A stretch of DNA of 64,000 nt from Antedon mediterranea (lineage: Eukaryota > Echinodermata > Crinoidea > Comatulida > Antedonidae): contig NC_092675.1 in NCBI RefSeq assembly GCF_964355755.1, positions 29,038,912 to 29,102,911 of the forward strand, in the 5' to 3' direction. The stretch's first letter is position 1. The number at the start of each line of letters is the position of its first letter. Positions 9,409 through 23,000 of this stretch are shown piece after piece. The position numbers and the translations under genes are program-made. The notes beneath the pieces were generated by a model. That model made no database searches, had not been told where the DNA came from, and saw nothing but the letters and a program-made list of their open reading frames with translations.

Positions 9409-12400
9409 GGGGTGTGTCGAAAGCGAAGACCTCGAAAGCGAAGATCGAAGACCGAAGACCTCGAAAGCGAAGACCCTACGAAATGGTAGTGTGCACAAAA
9501 TTCGACCAAAATCGATGATAACACCTTGAATTTACAGATTCTAAAAAAATATTTCGATTTTAATCGTTATGTTATCAAAAAACATGACTTTATCTATTTA
9601 TTTATTTATTTATTTATTTATGGAGTTAATATGTGATATAGTTTTACGAACAAACACATCGCGCTATTTGCAAGGTGACGGACACACAAGAAGGACCTCG
9701 AATTGAATGCAATATTAAATTTCACTTTTTCCGATAACTTTGTATTGTAGCACACGTCGCCTACAATTTAAAGCCATAGCCAACTGTATAGAAAAGTATA
9801 GAAATAAACTACAGAAATTGTAAGAAGTAAAGGATGACCATATGCTTATTTAGCCTAATTTTAGAGCCTATAGGCCTATAAAAAGTGTCCGTATCATAGA
9901 TTTTACACTTGTTTTTAAAAATGTTATACGTACGCGTGAATACAACTTAGAGATCCTTTTTTTTTGCATTTAAATATTATTATGTTGATGTATGTTTATT
10001 ATCTATAATATTTGCCTATTGTCTAAATGTATGAATAAATACAATAAGATATTTATTTTCCTTTAGTTATTCTGTATAGTATTTTAAACTTGTACATTTT
10101 CCCCATTGTAGCCAATACTACAGTATTACTGATTTAATTATTCGCCAGTTTAAAAATGTTTTTCTAATGTATTCATAATGGAAAAATAATATTATCAGTA
10201 TCGGTTAGTGTGGTTGGCGAAGCGACAGTACTATGTAAAGAAGAAAAATGTAAAATAAATATTTCATTAACCAACGTATGAACTACTAAACGAAAACATC
10301 CTACCGCAACGTATTGGCGCGCGCGCAACATAAGAAAATACTCTTCTATCTATTTTTGCATCCCCTCTTACGATCGAGAATCATGATGAACGTAAAGCAG
10401 TCGGTGTTGAACACGTCGGTTCCCACTTATGATGACACGCAAGAAGGCGCACTTTGCGTCGATCTGGAAACTAATTCCAGCTCTTAAAATATTTCCCGGG
10501 CCAAATTTGGCAGAATATATTCAAATTATGATTTGACAAGAAGTAAAAAGAACGAACGATATAGGCATCAGCGTTCTGCAAATTTTGGTTATAAATCGGT
10601 CGTTTCCTGCGACATATCATCTGTTTCACGGCTTCCATAATTCCGAATAATTATGGCATTATGTCAACGTTCACAAAGACAAAAGCCATTCAAAACAAAG
10701 ATTGAAATAAAAAATATTCCCTCCAAAATTACAAGTTACGGTTGCAATGTGATTAGTGACGATAGTGTGTTCACGTTTAATTTATTTTTCAATATTAAAA
10801 CGGGTGTTTATTCATATCGGTATTACGTTTACCGACACTGTCAAAAGATTAGTTTAATGAAGTTCCAGTCCCGCCAACCACAATTTTCCTCATCATCAAA
10901 TAAAAAACTGACTTTTGTTTTCAAGCATTGCCCGTGGTGAATACAAAAAGAGATACTCTCTATAAATCTTTATTAAGTGATGGTGAATGTTTATCGGGCT
11001 TAACCACTCTAACCCCCAACCTTCTATCTCACAGGCTTGTGGTTGAGACGACTATTCAACAGTCTCCCGATTTTCAACAGATTGTCGATGTCCCGCTTCT
11101 AAATGTTTGCATCCCTGCCATGAGTGTCCATTAACAAAAGAAAACATAAAATTTTAATTAAGAAACAGGTTACCGGTTGTTGACCATTTAAATATAGAAT
11201 TGACACTAATACAAACAAATCTAACAGAATTATGCTATTATAACGGGTTAACGATCAAGAAAAATGTTCAGAGTGTGATGTCTATCGTTCGTTCTACAGT
11301 ATTAGCCTTTTGTCAAATTATAATTTGAATACAGTATTATTTTTTACTTTGACATTACAAAGATATAAAATAAAGTTCCGTTAGTTCACGGTAAGCTATT
11401 GGGACGAACTGTCATTGGCCCGGGAAATATTTTAAGAGCTGAAATTGGTTTTCAGATCGACGCAAAGTGCGCCGTAAGAAAATAACGTTGCGTGTCATCA
11501 CAAGTGGGAACCGATGTGTTCAACACCATTTCTGCTTTATTACGTTCATCATGATTCTCGATCGTAAGAGGGGATGCAAAATAGATAGAAGATAGATAGA
11601 TAGATTTTCTGTTGCGCGCGCCAACGATACGTTGCGGCAGAATTTTTTTTGTTTAGTGGTTCATACGTTGGTTAATGAAATATTTATTTTCCTTAAAAGG
11701 AAAATAAATATTTCATTAACCAAAAAAAATTTACATTTTTCTTTACATCATCTGTCGCTTCTCCAACCACACTAAATATTCTGATACTGATATAGGCCCT
11801 ATTATTTGTCTATTATGAATACATTAGAAAACATTTTGAAACTGGCGATTAAGTAAAATAGCAATAGTTACAATGGGAAAATGTAAAAGTTTAAATACAA
11901 TACAGGAAAATGAATATCTTATTGTATTTATTCATACATTTAGATAATAAACAATAGGCAAATATTATAGATAAAAAACACATAGCAACATATTTAAATG
12001 CAAAAAAGATCTCTGTACCTAACATTTAAAAGCAAGTGTAAAATCTATGATACGGACACTTTTTATAGGCCTATAGGCTCTAAAATAAACCTAAATACCG
12101 GGCCTACCGCCATCCTTTACTTCTTACAATTTACTTACTGTAAGTTAATTTCTATACTTATAACCAATTGGCTATGATTTTAAATTGTTATCGGAACAAG
12201 TGACATTATTTCATGTGCGAGGTCCTTCTTGTGCGTCCGTCGCCTTGCAAATAGCGCGATGTGTTTGTTCGTAAAACTATATAACATATTAACTCTATTG
12301 GCGAAAACACGTGAGCTTGTTCATAGATAAAGTCATGATTTTTTATAATATAACGATTAAAATTGAAATATTTTTTCAGGATCTGTAAATTCAAGGTGTT

Positions 12401-12520
12401 ATCACGATTTTGTATGATTTTGGTCGGATTTTGTGCACACTACTATTTCGTAGGGTCTTCGCTTTCGAGGTCTTCGGTCTTCGATCTTCGCTTTCGAGGT
12501 CTTCGCTTTCGACACACCCC
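9409..12520. mobile_element. 3.1 kb foldback transposon with ~1.15 kb inverted arms and 8-10 bp target duplication
   Basis: The element begins GGGGTGTGTCGAAAGCGAAG and ends with the reverse complement. The left arm (9409 to about 10564) matches the right arm (about 11279-12520) inverted, with indels. ATGTAGCC(GG) flanks both ends (9401-9410 and 12521-12530), a target duplication of 8 bp, or up to 10 bp depending on where the G run is cut. The ~0.7 kb centre holds two small unrecognised open frames and no transposase. An 8-10 bp duplication with long inverted repeats fits Mutator-like or foldback groups. Superfamily is not settled. Confidence 0.88.
11668..11723. repeat. Perfect 27 bp palindrome inside the right foldback arm
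   Basis: Two 27 bp arms (11668-11694 and 11697-11723) are exact reverse complements around an AA spacer. The left foldback arm has only one copy of this segment, near 10250. The right arm has therefore gained a local inverted duplication. Confidence 0.9.
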
Positions 12521-12528
12521 ATGTAGCC
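12521..12528. repeat. Target site duplication, right
   Basis: ATGTAGCC, the partner of 9401-9408. The next two bases (GG) also match the left side. Confidence 0.85.
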
Positions 12529-12771
12529 GGCCTAGCTAGGCCTAGCGTATCTTTCTTAATCTGGTGCTAGGCCTAGGCCTACTGCACTTTTGCACCTTCT
12601 CTCGAATTTATTTAATTTAAAAACATTCACTTGCTGCGCGGTGAAGTCTTATTATTATGCCCAGATTTAGGTGCAAAAGTACAGTGTGCCTCTTGACTTT
12701 TAATAATGTAATGATGAAAAAATAGAGTACTAATAGTACTAGGCTAGGCCTACTATCTAAACATACTAATC

Positions 12772-13074
12772 ATGGAGGTATTATACCCCCATGTATTATT
12801 AATTAAATGCACATCAATTGTATTGCCCACTTTACAACCCCGGGAGAGGTTTGTTATGGATGTGTCATTTACAAATAATTATTCATTTATTGACGCAGAG
12901 GTGCATCGAAAACGTAAACGGTACCTCATATCAATGAACAATGGCCGTCAATTTACCACGTACACCAACCATATCTTGAACAACACGTTCGCAATGCGTC
13001 AAAATGGGTGGGTCATGGTCAACGCACCTCTCCTGGGTCATATGGTGGGTCATAAAATTGACAAGTGTATAACA
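12772..13074 (+). CDS. Unrecognised open frame ending in a strong splice donor
   Basis: From ATG 12772 the frame stays open for 101 codons to 13074, where ACA is followed directly by GTAAGT. It continues unspliced to a stop at 13095. The composition is protein-like (DVSFTNNYSFIDAEV, HRKRKRYLISMNNG, ending HKIDKCIT) and unlike the AT-rich chance frames nearby. I recognise no family. Splicing it at phase 0 to the acceptors just upstream of the palmitoyltransferase start (13649 or 13662) gives an early stop in that gene's leader. It is therefore not an N-terminal extension of that protein. It could be an upstream reading frame in a 5' exon, an exon of an unseen gene, or chance. Confidence 0.25.
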
Positions 13075-13703
13075 GTAAGTTTAAAACCAAACTAGAAAAT
13101 TTGAAATAAAATAATTGAATGTACTGTTACCGGCCATACTAATTACGCCTAGCACAGAGCCCGGTTTCACTAAGTAGTGACCCGATATCGCATGGTGGGG
13201 TTTTATGATAAAAGATAATGTTAATACATGTTAGTAATGATTTAGTCGTAAATTTAACTTATATTTTTTTTAAAGTTATGTCAAAATTAACCTTTTCATT
13301 CGTTACACCGTATCAACAACAAAACATCACTTATCACAGAGAGGGCGGTCTTCAGTTTTGGAATAAACAATCGGTATTTTGACCGTTGGGTACATATACA
13401 AAGTATAAAACATAAATTATGTTAATATCACAATAAAATTAAATGTCATGTATCTTTTATATATTATACATTTTATCATAAAACACTACAGGGCGATATT
13501 TATAGTATGACTTACTGTTACTACTAGCTAGGATGATTGTTAATAATATTTGTAGAAAAATTGTCCACTTATTTCTACATACCGTAGGCTAAACAAACCT
13601 TTTATGTATAAAGCATTTATAATAACTAAAATATATATTTCATTTTCAGTTTTTGTGTTCAGATGCTGACAGTTTACAAGTGATCTAAATAAAAACATTT
13701 TTA

Positions 13704-14043
13704 ATGGCTCATTACCATGGCTACCCACGTCAAAATGAACACAACGATGGTTTTGGAAGCTTACACGAAGAAGAAGCCGATTACGGACTTCCGTTCAATA
13801 ACGTTCGCACAATGGTGGTGGGAGTGTCGAAAGACGTAGATAGACAAAAAGAAACTGCGTATATAAGAACGTCACCTCGAATTAAACGGCTACCGTTTGG
13901 TTTGACATTTTTGCTGGACTCAGGAGGCTATTTTCCATTAGGCTTTATATTTTTCAGTTGGTTGTACAATTCCATATTTGTTCCATATATAGTACTTCAT
14001 CCTCAATATAATGATGAAAATATTAATATCTACGCAGTAATTG
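13704..14043 (+). CDS. ZDHHC21: Palmitoyltransferase exon 1 (start codon, N-terminal extension, TM1)
   Basis: Encodes 113 residues plus one base. The first ~65 residues are acidic then basic ([18 protein letters not shown]) and soluble. TM1 follows, with [17 protein letters not shown]. The donor GTAAGT begins at 14044. A family 2 MITE starts about 16 bases past that donor. Confidence 0.92.
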
Positions 14044-17000
14044 GTAAGTTTGTATTTATGCTTGGTTCCCACTAGAGACGCAACGCAAGGGCATCACGCA
14101 ACACAAGCGAGTCGACCAATCACAAGCGATGAATTATTCGAACAGTTGCTTGCCATTGGTCGCTTGAACCGTTGCGTCTACGTGCTCGCGTTGCATCCTA
14201 GTGGGAACCAAGCTTTAGTGAAACAATTTTCTCTGGTTTCGATTAGTATTAAGATACAGTTCATGAAATGTAAACCAGTAAAGTTTGAATAATGTTTTAA
14301 GCTCTGTCTACACTATCAAACTTTGTGTGACAAAGAAATGTGATATGCACATAATTATATGGACATGATGATGTCATATCACTACCATATTTGGAAATAT
14401 TACTACCATATTTGGGCACATCACACTTTTTGTCAAACTAGCTTGATAGTGTAGACAGAGCCTTATAATTTAACTGTTAATATCTTGAAAGTTATATTAT
14501 CACAATCCTGCTATAGGATGGGTATAAGGTATTATCTTCAAGCTTAACTTAAAACTGAGGAATTTCGGATTAGGCACCCTCTATGGACCCACCCAACTAT
14601 GCAGCGTCTACTGAGATCAACACCTCGGGAGACGATCGATAATAAAGAATTTCACCCAATCTGAAAAGTTTATTTCAAGTTATTCTACCCAGAAAAGAAA
14701 TCTCAACAATATATTTCAATCATCCATTTTGTTAACCATTCATTTTTTTATTCTTTTCCACAGTTTATTATTTTTTCTCTCTTTTCACTTTTGTGTCGTT
14801 GTTCCGAGCAACTACAGCTGATCCTGGTCGAGTGGATTTTGAAGGAGGTCCAACGCCCCCTTACGGTAAGTATTCAAACTCTCTAGCTTAAAATTTCAAT
14901 TGTCATGTATTTGTTATGCAATTAACATACATTTTCTCCAATTTCAAGATACTAATTGCATTTTTTTTTCATCTTGGGAATTTTTTGCAAGGTCTGATAA
15001 TTGCGCGATGTTAAACTCGTAAAGTGCGCCCTCTGTCTGTCACTGCTTCTATAGCCAAGATCATTGCCAGATTTCTGCAAGGCCTTTACTGTTACATCTC
15101 ATTCAATTAAAAAAGTGGTTGATTCAATAAATTTTTGGATAGTAGTTGTCATATATACAAATATACAAATATTTTGTATTCGTTGAATGAGGATGAAATT
15201 TCTGTTTTATTCAACTCGTGGAAATATTCTCCCCATTCAACTCATAATTTTCATTTGTATATTTTTGTATTGTTGGCTGTAGTAAGTAGCAGAATTAAAA
15301 TGTCATTATTTGAGATGATCCTGTTCTATGTTAATTATTGTAGTTATAATCCATCATGTGGTTCTGGTCTATTTAGGTGCAAATGATTGGTCTCTTTGTC
15401 AAAAATGTATGGTTCAACGGCCAATCAAATCTCACCACTGTAGTCGATGTATGCGTTGTATACGTAAGATGGATCATCATTGTCCGTGGTAAGAACTTAA
15501 AAATACAGTACATATAACTGTTAAAATTTAGGCTTAGTATTTAGTAGAAACAAGCTCAAATCAAGGCTCAGCATGTGAGCCGTGATTGTAAGGTAGGCCT
15601 AGGTTTACAAATGTGTAAGTCTAAATTTGCTTGAACTTTTTATGCCAGTCTTATTAGATTTGACTTGCGCTGAGTTGACTGTACTTAAAGTACTGTTACT
15701 AAGTATAGTATTGTTATATTAAACAATTTGTATTTGCTGCCCTCATGAAAAATGAATAACTATCATGGCCCGTTTTTTATTTGATTATGTAACAATAATT
15801 AATACATGTTTTGACTTGTAACGATGACTCATTTGAACAAGATGTGTTTAGAATTGATAGACTTACAAAGTTTAATTGTGTTGTTATTTGTTTAGTTATA
15901 ATTAAGAAGCACATGACATATTATATATGTGCATATTAATCACATTGTGTTAGTTACAGTCATCATCACATGCCAATTATTGCTATTTTTGCAAATAATA
16001 GCTTTACATATAAATTTAAGGTGATTTATTCATCTTAACTCAAATTCAACTTTGCAATAGTTGTCACATCAATTTTGATAGTGTAAACCGAGCTTATGAG
16101 GCCAAGAAAAAGCAAGGTTTATTTTATTGATTTTTAATATTCTGACTTTAAAATGTGAACAGATAATAAAGTAAGGTTTCTGATTAATTTTAATAATTTT
16201 AAATCAAAAATACATAAAGTATCTTGTCATTTAATAATTAATGGATAATTAAAACTGTTTGAAATGCAAGTAAAAAACATGATTAACATTAAAATTATAT
16301 TAAGTATACAAATCTGAAACATCATTTCATTTTTACAATTGTACATTAAAAGTAATCAAAGAAATTGAGAGAATGAGATAAAATATAAAATATTAATAAT
16401 AATTAACAAATATTTATTACTTAATACTTAAAGTATTATTTATTCATTGTTTCGTAGGATAAATAATTGTGTCGGTGAAGACAATCACTGGTTGTTTTTG
16501 TTGTTGGTCTTTTACGCAGCGTTGCTTAGTATTTACACATTTATACTTCAAATCTTACATTTCTACTATTTTCCACCTTGTGTATCATGTGATAAGGTAA
16601 GTAATTAATAATTACAATTATAGAAATTTGATGTTTGTTTATGGGTTATTACTTGATTTGAAATATTGTACTTAAACACCCCGCTTACACCTCCCTCAAA
16701 GAAAACCCCCAATAGAACATCATTTTGAAAAAACATCCCCCTCCCCCCCTACTTATTTGAATAAATATGGTAAACAGTATATACAGTATATAGTTTAATG
16801 GAAAACAATCAGAGCACAATATAATATTGTCTTTTTTTATGTGCCATATCAAATATTTTTACAATTTGTCACAAATCAAATTAAATTTCAATAATTGTGC
16901 TCTTTGGTCAGAGTCAAACAGTCTAAGCCCTTGTCTGCTCTCTGTAGGCCTGTTCCTTTGCTTTTTTCAATCCATCTTTCCTTGTCAAGTCTCTGTGTTA

Positions 17001-20000
17001 TCTATACAATCTATCACAGAGGCTTATGTATCTGAAAATAATTTTTGTAATTTGATTTAGGTGTTTATCATGCTTTCAAATATAACTACCTTATGTTTCT
17101 GTTGTCATGTGACTTCAGTCTCAAGAGGAACATTGTTTTTTTTCCTGCTTTACTGCTTAAATGCAGTAAAAAGTTAAACACTGACAAAATATTGTATTTA
17201 TAGCTTGTATTGTAAAATTTATTTATTTATTTTTTTTAAAGCAAAAACAAGTTGTTCATAGTTTCCAAGTTTGTGCAAGTTTCTTGTATACAGTATACTG
17301 TAGCTACATTTTATAGAAATTGAAATGTACTTTCATATATTTGTATTTAATGTTATATATCTTGGGGTAGGTCAAACAAAGTCTTTCTGACTTATATTAC
17401 CCTCCCCCACATGATTACTTCATTGTATTTATTATCCTGTATGCGATAATATTGTGGAAATAAATTAAAAATTTAATTAAAAAGTTTCATTATTAGATAA
17501 GACAATTTATTTTTCAGTCGTTATTCATCCACCACAACAGTCGTTGGTTTATGTACGTCGTCTTCGTTCTAGCAATTCTACTGACAATTATTTGCGTTGG
17601 TCAAGTGTATACACAGGTTATTAACATAGCTACCGTAAGTTGACAGTATTTTTATGATTTAACTTTACTTTACCAGCACAATAGCTTTAACTTTAATCTT
17701 TACCGTTTTGATTGATTGATTATTTATTCTGTTTAATTGTAAAATTATATAGTGCACATGGTGTGACCTAAATTCAAGCTGCCAATGATGGAGTTTTTGC
17801 AGTTTTCATCCAGATTAATAAATATACCATTTGCTTGGGTAATTTAATAAAGCCATTTTACTTTAAGTATTCCTTGATGTGTCATGCCATTTATTTCATA
17901 CAGTATAATAATATATTTATAAGTGCAATGGAACATTGGTTATCATCAATGATTGTGCTCCTGACTGACAATCGACTACGACCCCAAAATGTGTTCTATG
18001 TACATTAGAACTACGAAGTCCTGTTTTGTAAATAGCATTAATATATACAATTCTAACATTCAACGATAACTCATTGCTGTAATATTTGTTTTGAATTTTT
18101 AATCGTGTTAACAGTATTTTACATGGCCTATGGTGTTTTTGCAATCTGCATTTTAAATAGTTTTTTAATGGTATTTTAACACAGGCCTATAAATAGTGTT
18201 TCAACATTGTCTTTTGCATTTTAATGTATTTGTCTTTGTTGTTTTATTGTCTTAATTATGCCAAGAAAAATGAATATCCATTTTAAAGTGGACCAAAACT
18301 TTCCTGAATCTTGGCTTGCATAAAAAAAAATTAAATAAATCAAAATCACTGATGCAACAAGAATAACATTTGTAAAAATGTGGTTTAAAAGCTGCCCTCT
18401 ATCTACTACTTGCGTATGAACTCCACTGTGTGAGGCTTACCATACAGTTAACAGTTGTGTAACGATAACCTTTGTTCAGATACCAAAATGTGTACTCTGC
18501 GTACAAAACTCTTTCGTTATCCTCTTTTTTTCTTCGATTTGAACACGTCCTTGACGAGAACATTGATTTTGACATTAATCTTGTATTACATTCAATGTCA
18601 TTGTCTTTAACTTTAGTGATTTCCTTTTTTATACAATTTTCATATATGCCCTTGATATTATGGCTTAAATAAAATTGTATATTGTCTTAAATAAAGACTC
18701 TTATAATAAGCCATTTTGTAAATTTATCCTTCGAAAACATCAAATGGAATTGTATTTTTAAAATGCCATATTATTTTTTATCATGTTTGAGATTTTACCT
18801 CAATACTAAAACGAGTACTACACTAGATGAGAATTGGAATACAAACATAAGTTGTGTCAGTTTGTCTGTATGATGATTTCCTCGCAGACCTATTGTTACA
18901 GTAATCTAGTTAAATGGTTTAAACTCTGACCCATTACAAGAAGATATACCGCAATTCAATACCAGGTTTGTTTGTTAATGATTTAACTAAATGCTATAAA
19001 TTAAATTGCATTTGACAACAACAAAGCTGTTTAATAACACTACAGAATGTGTATATGTATACTGCCCTCCATAATCAATTATATATTTTTTTTCTTTTAA
19101 TATTTAGTTGAGATTAGTGGATATTTCGACTAATGATAAAAACCAGATTATAGTATGGCTTACTTGGTTTACTTCTAATAGATGTAGATTTAAACTATTT
19201 GAAACTCATTTTCTACATTTCAACTGTATTCAAATTAGTCATTATGTTTGTTTTTAAAAATCTATATTAATATTGTTCTCAATTTTGTCCAAGTACTCTC
19301 ACTTCACCTGATGATGGTGTAGTGTTGCCTGAAAGGTCTGCTAATTTTTCTGTCCGTTTTACTTTATCGTTCTGATTTAGATTTTTTCTTATTTTATTTG
19401 TATCTCAATTGAGATCCAGCCACTGATACCCACAGCAATGCATTGTCATTTTATCAGTAAGTTGCCTTTGGATTTATATAATATATTTAATGATATAGAA
19501 TTCCCAACAAGACTCCCAGTCCATTCTGCTGTAAATGAGTATAATGCTCCTAGTAAACAATGCTGTCAGACTTTCCAACCTTCCGATTTCTCCGAGAGCC
19601 CCCAAAATGTTCATCCGATCTCCCAAATATTAACAAAATCTCACAAAATGTTGTTTTAAATATTCGTCAAATTTGTTAAAAATATGTCATTTATTAACAG
19701 TTTGTAAAATCACAAACATTCAAATTTCATATCAAACTTAGATTAATGTCATCCCTAAAGTGGAAAGTGGCAATAGAGATAGTCAGAGGACTTGAACCAG
19801 ACTCCATGAGTATCCATATAAGTACTAAACCATTGACTGAACATTATTTAAAATAAGTAAGTTAAGCGGACAGATGAATACACCTCATGACTGATTTACT
19901 AATCATAATGCAATGTCATCATTTCCTCCTATAGCTCTAAATTCTAGATTATACAGTATAAAATGAGGTTAATTTGTTTATGAAAATCTGTTTCTGTTAC

Positions 20001-23000
20001 AGGTGTATTAATGTTTTGCTAATTGTAAGGTCGGTTATATTTCGTTGATCGTTAGCTCTACATCTTAACGAGCTATCAGCTCTAATTCCACGAATACAGG
20101 ATGCGCTTGCTCATCATTTGTTTATTGAACTAGAACCTGGAGAACTAGGCCGCATAAATTAACTATAATTCATCGGCAAATTAATCATATAATTTCATTG
20201 TTGTAAATTACCAACATTATTCTTATGTTCTAATATTGCGTGACAATATATTTTTTTTATATAATATAAATTATTGATTAACTTAAATAAAGTTTTTTAG
20301 TTAAATTTTAAATAAAGATAAACAAAAATAATGATTTCAATTTAAAAAAAATAAAATCGACAGTTACATTTTATTTGAAATTCGTTGACTTCTTTTTTAC
20401 CATTTGACACATACAATTTGTTTTCGATACAATTTTTCGTAAAAGTGAATGAATATGTGACATTCATTCAACAAAATTATTCTTTCAGGGGCCAACATAT
20501 CTTGAATATAGATAATTTAGGTTAGTTTAAGATGTAAAGCTCTGTTTACACTATCAAACTATATGTGACAAACAAATGTGATGTGCCCATATGGACATGA
20601 TGATGTCATATCACTACCATATTTGGGCATCACTACCATAAATCCGGCACATCACACCTTTTTTGTCAAACTAGTGATAGTTTAAAAATGTTTTTTAGGT
20701 GAACAGCTTAAAGTCAAATCAAAATATTAATGTACAGTTACCTTTGATAAAAATATGAATGTTCTAAATTTATAAAAGTGAAAGGAAAAAACTAAATCTC
20801 AATTATGTGCTTTCCTTTTTTTATTATGGGATTTCCGTCGATTCTACCTCAATTTTTTTGTTTCAAATTAATTACATTTATGGAGTTAATTATCATGTAT
20901 TTAAATAAATTATTGTATTGTTTATGGAACATAATTTTAGAAAATGAATATACATTATATAGTATAGTATATTTTATTTTAATAGTCATGCTGTTTAACC
21001 CATCGTATTCTACCTCCGAAGCCCTTCCACCTCCAGCATGAGGCCAATACATGCATCATCTGTATTTGTGCTGGGACATCTTTTGACTTCTCTGTTTATG
21101 CTATGTTAGAATAACGGAATTAAAGCAATATGATGTGGAGATTTTAAAACAGCATTGAGTTAATTTGATAGTTTATTCATCATGTAATTGGCGAGTTTCA
21201 CGCTTTTGGATGCGAAAAGAAAAGAAAGGAAAGTCTTTATCTATTTATATTCTTGTAAGAATTAGCCTTTTCTCTAAAGATTTTAAAGTTGAAAGTTTCT
21301 AAAACTGTTGTTCTAAATTTACATAATACTTGCGTCGGAAGCTACTGACTTTCAAGATCTTTATTGAATTCTGTTTTCAGTTTTCTGTATTTTTAGATAC
21401 CCTGCCTAAATAAGTCCAATTATTCATGATATCTTTCAATAAAAGTGACTTCTTTGGGTTATTTCTTGTTAAGTCATTGATTGACAACATACAAAATTGT
21501 TAATAAATAATTTATGTAGCTTGAAATTGATATAATATAATTTTGAAATCTGTCAGTGACCTTGATGTTGAATAATTTGACCTTGACAATGTCCTTCATC
21601 GCAGCAAAGCTGTTGATAAAAAAGCGTTATATGTTGACAACATGTACAGGTTTAATGATACTAGATTTGATGTACTTTATAAAATGCTAGAAACTGATAA
21701 ATATATTGCTATTATATTTAAATTGGAACACAAAGATAAAAACCCTAAACCGTCCTGTTAAAATAAAGAAGTTTATGAGAATTTTGTAACACCCTAGCGT
21801 GCCCCAGCCAACCCCCTCAATCCCCTGCCAGCAACAGTAACAGGTTTAAAAATTATTTGTTCTCTCTGAAGGCAATTCTGGTCTAACATAGATTGTCAGT
21901 CTGATTTTTTTCGCATTTATAAATTAATTGCATTTATGACTTCTCTGTATATTTATTTCTAATATTATTAATATTTGAGAATTATATAATTTTTAATATC
22001 TTATTTAGCAGCTTAATTTTTATAACCATAAGAGTAAGACCACTATCTCCTTTCCAGTTTTGTGCGAGTGTGTATGTATACATTATTATTAACCATACAT
22101 CAGAAATTTATAATTTTTTAAATATCCTATTTCATAGCTTAAACTTTCAACAATGAGAACTCCTATTTAGTTTTTTACAATATGCAAATTAAGCGCTCAC
22201 TATCACATCAAATATTTCAACAACAGAATTCACTGTTCAAACTTGTTCGTTTTGCAACAACAATTACTGACAGATACTTGACGAAGTTTAAGTACTAGTT
22301 AAAACTAGATGAAACAAGGTAAAGTTCAATTTTGGTTTTAAATTTTCAAGGTCATATTTTATTATAAGTTACAAATTTCTCTTCAATTTAAGTGTCTTAA
22401 TTGCAGTTTCCTTTAAAGTAAAATCGTATTTATCTTTTTTGTGAAATAGGTATTATATAGTAAGAAAGCCTGCGCTGTAGAACCCCTTACTTTCCAAACT
22501 TCAATCTATTAAGCATTTTGTACTTTTTGGCAAAGTAAGAAACAGCATGAGTAAAAGCAAACACTTTCTTCAGGTGGGACTTGAAGATGTTGGTCATAAA
22601 AACCTATGATAAACTGTAAACCTCCTAGTATACAATTGACATTAATTTAATGTTATCCAAATTTCAAAACAACATTCTTTCTTGCATAATACTATTTCTT
22701 TTATCTCAATACAGCTTCGTTCATTTAGCCCATATGTACTTTATTTAGGTCACAATAACTAATTTGATTACATGAAATAGAATTTATAAATTAAATGAAT
22801 ATTAAACTTCCTTAATATAGAAAACTTTGCAAGAGAGTGAGCGCCTGTGGGTCCAATTAAGGCTAGACCTAGATTACAATATATTTCAAGATTACTATAA
22901 TTGTTGATATTAGGCACTGACAGACTTACTATAACAATATTTAAGTGACAGGTGTATTAATATATATAAACATTTTTTAATGTTTATTTCATCATGGTAA

